DNA of 17,176 bases. Origin: Desulfobacteraceae bacterium (GTDB lineage Bacteria; Desulfobacterota; Desulfobacteria; Desulfobacterales; Desulfobacteraceae). The position numbers and the translations under genes were made by a program. The first letter of the stretch is position 1. The number at the start of each line of letters is the position of its first letter. The notes beneath the pieces are model-generated. The model was not told the origin of the DNA, searched no databases, and saw only the letters and a program-made list of their open reading frames with translations. This document shows, piece by piece, positions 13,382 to 17,176 of this stretch. The stretch lies in assembly GCA_003354055.1 (NCBI GenBank), contig PIVQ01000085.1, positions 1 to 17,176 on the forward strand, given 5' to 3'.

Positions 13382-15619
13382 TTAATGTAAAATCGGGTAG
13401 TTTTTCTTTGAAAATTCATCAAGGTTCTTGATAATAATGGATAATTTGGCTTTAGCAACTTTTATTTTTTTCTGGTGGGTGTTTTTTTCATCCTGCCTGA
13501 GCTCAAACAACTGCTCCATATCTTTATTCAGGGATTCGTACAGGGTGAATCGCTGGAAAATTTTCTCCTTGAAATCACGGGTAACTGCCTGAATCAAAGG
13601 AGTAAAATAGTCCTGCCTAAGGGTGAGATGATACCCTTTGATCTGCTGCCGGATAAGCCCCAGACTCTCCTTTTTTATTTTTGCCGATGCTTTGTTCAAT
13701 CCCGGGGTAAAAGAGAACCGAATATGTTTATCCACCAAGGCTGAGATAAACAGGATAATGGAGTGCAATCCGAAATCTGTAAGTGCATTGGCCCGCATCT
13801 TTTTGGTGAATCTGGCCGTGAACACCTGCTCCGGAAGCCTGAGGCCCAGAATTTTCTTAATGGCCTTGATATCCACAGCTTTGATTGATCCGGGATCCTT
13901 TTCAAGCAATTGGATGGAATAATCCCTCGCATCTTCACCTATCTGGCTGCCCATGGCAAAAAAATCAATCTGGTAAGAGTCCAGCAGGGATTGAAAATAA
14001 TCTTCGATTCGTTTTTCCTGGGTGCAAATCAATTGTTTGAGCTCTGGAACGATCTGTTCCAGGGCAAAAATATCCAGTTGCCGTTTGAAATCCTGAAACA
14101 TGAGATAAAGGATCTGCTTGAATCCGGTCTCTTTAACGTCTGAACGATAGGGTTCGACATCAATTTGGGCCCCGTTGATAAACTGGGTGACCTGGCGGTT
14201 GATGTTGATGTTATCCTTGAGAAAGGCCTTTTTCAGGTTGGTTTCGATTTCATGGGTCAGACCCGATACAGCACCCTGAACAGAATTGTCAACAATCACT
14301 CTTAACCTGTGGGCATTCTCTTCGATCCCGGTGAGTTGTGCTCTGGCTTTTTCCTGGCCTGCCATATCCGTGGTCAGCAGCCCTGATATGATATCTGTTT
14401 TCTGTTCAAGGGCTCTGGATACTATTTTCAGCCGCTCAAGATGGTTGGCATGGAGGAGATCAAATTGATTTTTTTCCAGCAACCGGAAATACGTAGAAAA
14501 AAATCGTTCGGTCTCCCGGATACAGAAATCTTTCATCTTCCGGTCATCCTGCCAGAGGGAGAGCTGTTTAGCGTTCCGTTTTGACAGCCTGCTGCCCATT
14601 GAATCAAACAGATTATGCAAGGCTGAGAAACTGAAGAGTCTTGGTTCCTGAATTAAAAGAAGCAGATCCTGGTGAATTTTTTCCCGGATCTGTTTAAGAT
14701 CTGCAAGATTCTCATGTTCGGTAAGGTCACAATTATTGACAAAAAGTATATTTTCCAGCAGTCCCAGCCTTTTGATAATTTTTAAAAAGCTGATATCTGA
14801 CTGGCGCAGCCCGGTTCGTGAGGAGATGCAATAGACAATCAGGTTGGCAGATTCAATATAGGAAATAATCTGGGCCAATTGGGCAGGGTCTGTGGAATCC
14901 GCGCCCTGACAATCTGCAATTTCAATGTTGGGGTCGATGGTTTTGCCGAAGACTTCAAGGCAGACATCTTTAACATAAAATGCCCTGGCCGGATCTGCTG
15001 TGTAATCCTTGTGTTTTTCAAAGGATTTGGATTCAAAACAAATTTCCTGCTCATCAGCTTGAATCACATTTTTACAGGCGTCGTATCCTTCAAGGGCATT
15101 TCTTATTAAAATGGTTTCGGGCCGGATACCCTCCCGGGTAACTGGGAATTGCCTTTTTAGTTTGTCGTAAACCGTCTGAAGATAGGTCCGGTCATTTTTC
15201 CGGCGGATGTCAAATGACTTTTCCGGCCGTTCATCCGGAAACATGGCCAGTGTTTTCTCTATAAGATGATTAACATCATCCCATGATTTCAGATGAATTC
15301 TTGCCCTGTTCTTTTTCCCCTTCCGGATCCGTGTGGTAATTGAAGTCACCACCCCTGCGCCCCGCTTGACCAGTTCTTTTTGGGTCATTGCATTGATGTA
15401 GGTGCTTTTTCCGGATTTGATGACTCCGACCACGGCAATGCGTAAAATTCCGGACCGGATATGCTCAGGAATCTTCCTGCAAAGGGTCTTATAGTCTGCC
15501 AACCCTCCGTCATTGCTGTGGGGAATGGATTCAAGCAGGTCAATTACCGATACGGTATCGTCAACGATGGTGGTAATGGATTCAAAAGAACTTGAAGCGT
15601 TGGATGTTTGGAGTGTCAT
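13382..15619 (-). CDS. Dynamin-like GTPase (bacterial dynamin family)
   Basis: This is a 745-residue large GTPase. The G1 P-loop is GVIKSGKST (65-73), G2 threonines lie near 93-96 (V-T-S-I-T-T), G3 is D-C-Q-G (236-239), and a degenerate G4, N-N-C-D, lies at 295-298 with Asn in place of the usual Lys. The long remainder is helical with charged stretches (for example about 385-450 and 690-735), as in the stalk or neck of bacterial dynamin-like proteins, which bind and reshape membranes. There is no obvious membrane helix except a mildly hydrophobic patch near residues 625-645 (S-I-I-L-F-I-S-A-L-V) that could be a membrane-touching paddle. Start 15619 has a weak AGGG site, 12 nt after the yqgE stop, so it is probably in an operon with yqgE. 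Some bacterial relatives act in pairs; no second copy is seen here. Confidence 0.85.
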   Translation of the reverse strand: MTLQTSNASSSFESITTIVDDTVSVIDLLESIPHSNDGGLADYKTLCRKIPEHIRSGILRIAVVGVIKSGKSTYINAMTQKELVKRGAGVVTSITTRIRKGKKNRARIHLKSWDDVNHLIEKTLAMFPDERPEKSFDIRRKNDRTYLQTVYDKLKRQFPVTREGIRPETILIRNALEGYDACKNVIQADEQEICFESKSFEKHKDYTADPARAFYVKDVCLEVFGKTIDPNIEIADCQGADSTDPAQLAQIISYIESANLIVYCISSRTGLRQSDISFLKIIKRLGLLENILFVNNCDLTEHENLADLKQIREKIHQDLLLLIQEPRLFSFSALHNLFDSMGSRLSKRNAKQLSLWQDDRKMKDFCIRETERFFSTYFRLLEKNQFDLLHANHLERLKIVSRALEQKTDIISGLLTTDMAGQEKARAQLTGIEENAHRLRVIVDNSVQGAVSGLTHEIETNLKKAFLKDNININRQVTQFINGAQIDVEPYRSDVKETGFKQILYLMFQDFKRQLDIFALEQIVPELKQLICTQEKRIEDYFQSLLDSYQIDFFAMGSQIGEDARDYSIQLLEKDPGSIKAVDIKAIKKILGLRLPEQVFTARFTKKMRANALTDFGLHSIILFISALVDKHIRFSFTPGLNKASAKIKKESLGLIRQQIKGYHLTLRQDYFTPLIQAVTRDFKEKIFQRFTLYESLNKDMEQLFELRQDEKNTHQKKIKVAKAKLSIIIKNLDEFSKKNYPILH

Positions 15620-15631
15620 TATGCCCTGGGG

Positions 15632-16159
15632 TTAAATCAGCATCATGGATTTTTCGTATTTTAGATCCGGGCTGGTTTTAAACATGATTTCCTCGGTTAA
15701 ATCACAGGTCAGCCAGGCACTGTCGCCCAATTCGTTGTCTAATTGCATAGGACCCCAGCCTGCACAACCGAGCAAAACCATAAAGGTCTTGGGTCCTTTT
15801 CCAAGTGCAATGGCTTCGAGAATATCCCTGGAATTGCTCAGGCAGAGCCAGTCTGTAACTCTAAGGCTTTCATTCCATTCAAAGGGAGGGCCGTGGAGAA
15901 CAAAAACGCCGGACGGCTGAACCGGACCTCCTAGAAAAATATCCAGCTTGTCCACGGTGTCGTTGCATTCAATGCTTAAATCTTCAAAAAGTTCCCGACC
16001 TGTTAAGAGAGGGTGAACCTTGTTGACAATAAACCCGAGAGCTCCGGACTCATTGTGCTCGCACATGCAGGTGAGGGTCTGGGCAAAATTTGGATCCGGC
16101 AACCCGGGCATGGCCATGAGAAACTTGGCCTTCATGTTCTGTGGTAGATCGTCGCTCAT
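15632..16159 (-). CDS. yqgE: YqgE/AlgH family protein (UPF0301)
   Basis: The 175-residue soluble protein carries the family's signature stretches: F-L-M-A-M-P-G-L-x-D-P-x-F near the start, C-E-H-N-x-x-G-A-L-G-F-I-V-N, a central G-G-P-V, and G-C-A-G-W-G-P-M-Q-L-D-N-E in the C-terminal part. The biochemical function of this family is unsettled; AlgH was named for an effect on alginate synthesis in Pseudomonas. ATG 16159 has GGAG 8 nt upstream. A 10-codon open frame with a better ribosome binding site ends in a 4-nt ATGA overlap with this start. The dynamin-like gene follows after 12 nt. Confidence 0.92.
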   Translation of the reverse strand: MSDDLPQNMKAKFLMAMPGLPDPNFAQTLTCMCEHNESGALGFIVNKVHPLLTGRELFEDLSIECNDTVDKLDIFLGGPVQPSGVFVLHGPPFEWNESLRVTDWLCLSNSRDILEAIALGKGPKTFMVLLGCAGWGPMQLDNELGDSAWLTCDLTEEIMFKTSPDLKYEKSMMLI

Positions 16160-16188
16160 TCCCCCTGCTCCATGATAAAACTTGACAT
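16156..16188 (-). CDS. Possible 10-aa leader peptide in front of yqgE
   Basis: The frame ATG (16186-16188) to TGA (16156-16158) encodes MSSFIMEQGE. AGGAG lies 5 nt before its ATG, a better site than that of yqgE itself. Its stop overlaps the yqgE start as ATGA, the usual arrangement for translational coupling. Ten codons are too few for a coding statistic, so this may be chance. Confidence 0.35.
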   Translation of the reverse strand: MSSFIMEQGE

Positions 16189-16211
16189 TACAGCTCCTGT
16201 ACTCCTATATT
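16182..16211 (+). promoter_or_regulatory. Promoter for the gene at 16280
   Basis: A perfect TTGACA at 16182-16187 is followed after 18 bp by TATATT at 16206-16211 (5 of 6). Transcription would start near 16218 and give a leader of about 62 nt. The sequence overlaps the start of the small leader frame of yqgE on the other strand. Confidence 0.6.
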
Positions 16212-16279
16212 TATTAAAGAAGTAGTTTTAAATATTTTTAATTGATTTGCAATACTTTTATTCCGGTTTAAGCTTAATT

Positions 16280-16759
16280 ATGAAAGAAATCACACCTGAA
16301 AACCAGGGGATCCACCAGATATCCCAAAAATCCAAGGACGGTGCTCCTTTAACCCAGGACCGCGGTTTGCCAGGTGAATTCTCAAAAATTTTATCAGAGC
16401 AGCTTTCCGATACCGGGATAACCGGTCTGACCGACGGAGACGATATAGGGCTGCCGGAGCTTGCCTCCACCTATAATGCCCAGCTGGCCAAGTTGTCCCA
16501 GGATCAGTCTAATGTCCCTCAACTGATCTCAGATTCCATCGATATTCTGGAGAGCTATGCCAATTTGCTTTCTGATCCCGAAAAGACACTCAGGCAGGCC
16601 TATGAGCTGCTTGAACAGATTCAGCTTCAAACCCAGGGCATTGACCAGGAACTGAATCTGAGCGAAGATTCGGATCCTATGCTCAAAGGAATACTGGATC
16701 ATCTGTCAACGGTTGTTGAACTGGAAAAAATTAAAATCGACCGTGGGGATTACTCTTAA
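16280..16759 (+). CDS. Hypothetical protein, 159 aa
   Basis: I do not recognise this protein. It is acidic and soluble-looking, without signal peptide or membrane helix. The N-terminal third is polar and probably disordered (rich in Gln, Ser, Gly, Asp). From about residue 60 on it is helical with regular leucines, for instance around L-I-S-D-S-I-D-I-L-E-S-Y and A-Y-E-L-L-E-Q-I-Q-L, suggesting a coiled coil or helical bundle. ATG 16280 was chosen as the first ATG. No clear Shine-Dalgarno precedes it, and an in-frame TTG at 16247 is an alternative. It has its own promoter, diverges from yqgE and converges on the sugar-nucleotide gene. No operon partner is visible. Confidence 0.75.
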   Translation: MKEITPENQGIHQISQKSKDGAPLTQDRGLPGEFSKILSEQLSDTGITGLTDGDDIGLPELASTYNAQLAKLSQDQSNVPQLISDSIDILESYANLLSDPEKTLRQAYELLEQIQLQTQGIDQELNLSEDSDPMLKGILDHLSTVVELEKIKIDRGDYS

Positions 16760-16789
16760 TCCATCCAGATGGGATTATCCCTAATCCCC
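16745..16789. terminator. Weak hairpin between convergent genes, possible terminator
   Basis: GGGGATTA (16745-16752) pairs with TAATCCCC (16782-16789), and an inner AATCC/GGATT helix (16758-16762 with 16772-16776) stacks inside. Only a mixed pyrimidine stretch follows, not a clean T-run, so termination strength is doubtful. It includes the stop codon of the 16280 gene. Confidence 0.35.
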
Positions 16790-16834
16790 GTAGTTTCTTC
16801 CTGCCGATTCCAACGTCAGGCTCAACGGCTAATT

Positions 16835-17176
16835 CTAATCCTCTTTTCGTCCGTAGACATCATCAAACCGCACAATATCGTCTTCTTCTAAATAGGCACC
16901 AGACTGGACTTCAATCAATTCAAGAGGTATTTTACCCGGATTCTCAAGTCTGTGCATATATCCCAAAGGAATATAGATCGACTCATTTTCCTGAAGCAGA
17001 ATTTCCTCTTCTCCTTTGGTGACAATGGCTGTACCTGACACCACTGTCCAATGTTCGGCCCTGTGATAATGTTTCTGAAGAGAGAGCTTGGCACCTGGTT
17101 TTACCGTTATCCGCTTGACTTGATAGCGCTGGGCCATATCGATAGTCTCATAATCCCCCCAGGGGCGATAGACCTT
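16835..17176 (-). CDS. Mannose-1-phosphate guanylyltransferase/mannose-6-phosphate isomerase, C-terminal part
   Basis: Only the last 113 codons are inside the window; the frame runs open through the right edge, so the N-terminal nucleotidyltransferase part is outside. What is seen is the type II phosphomannose isomerase cupin: R-P-W-G-D-Y just after the edge, then V-K-R-I-T-V-K-P-G, the metal-binding H-Y-H-R-A-E-H-W, the strand V-V-S-G-T-A, then N-E-S-I-Y-I-P-L-G and H-R-L-E-N-P-G-K. It ends [13 protein letters not shown]. Bifunctional ManC/AlgA/XanB-type enzymes make GDP-mannose for surface polysaccharides. An internal ATG at 17137 is not the start, because conserved family residues precede it. 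A stand-alone isomerase domain cannot be ruled out from the part visible. Confidence 0.93.
   Translation of the reverse strand, partial: KVYRPWGDYETIDMAQRYQVKRITVKPGAKLSLQKHYHRAEHWTVVSGTAIVTKGEEEILLQENESIYIPLGYMHRLENPGKIPLELIEVQSGAYLEEDDIVRFDDVYGRKED

Noticed and set aside
1..17176. CRISPR array, tRNA or rRNA genes
   Set aside because: No regularly spaced repeat series was seen, nor any cloverleaf-like or rRNA-like sequence in the intergenic stretches.

Overview
The window looks like chromosomal DNA of moderate G+C from a sulfate-reducing deltaproteobacterium, most likely Desulfobacterales. This rests on the nickel/cobalt ECF transporter type (nikKMLQO with NikK and NikL in place of a NikN/CbiN), on the protein sequence style, and on a long hairpin repeat of a kind I recall from that group. 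There was no database search, so the taxonomic call is inference.

Layout. (a) 1-430 is non-coding, with a nested inverted repeat, a possible IS630-like transposase tail and a strong promoter close in front of recJ. (b) 431-2134 is recJ (+), followed by a small unrecognised gene at 2275-2703 (+) with its own promoter. (c) A long hairpin at 2766-2891 separates that gene from a convergent five-gene operon on the minus strand, nikK-nikM-nikL-nikQ-nikO (6285 down to 2891), which encodes a complete nickel (or cobalt) uptake transporter. (d) A very strong bidirectional terminator hairpin and other alternative hairpins lie at 6322-6430, between that operon and the next one. (e) The second minus-strand operon (11760 down to 6488) encodes a SLOG/putative molybdenum-carrier protein, a rhomboid protease fused to a DnaJ C-terminal-like domain, and the YdbH-YnbE-YdbL set, which in E. 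coli forms an intermembrane lipid-homeostasis bridge. (f) An HD-domain gene (11875-12447, +) diverges from it. (g) A minus-strand pair follows: a small protein with an internal duplication, and a CheY-like receiver. (h) A minus-strand yqgE/algH plus dynamin-like GTPase pair comes next. (i) A plus-strand hypothetical gene (16280-16759) diverges from yqgE and converges on (j) the 3' end of a mannose-1-phosphate guanylyltransferase/mannose-6-phosphate isomerase gene, cut by the right edge.

Genes within each operon are tightly packed, with 1-nt TAATG overlaps, an 8-nt and an 11-nt overlap, and gaps of 1-20 nt, so translational coupling is probably common. The points most worth a second look are the rhomboid/DnaJ-CTD fusion inside the YdbH operon, the structured leader between the ydb and nik operons, the predicted amino-terminal histidines of mature NikK and NikL together with the His-rich NikO tail, the duplicated small protein paired with a receiver, and the long hairpin repeat touching the nikO stop codon.
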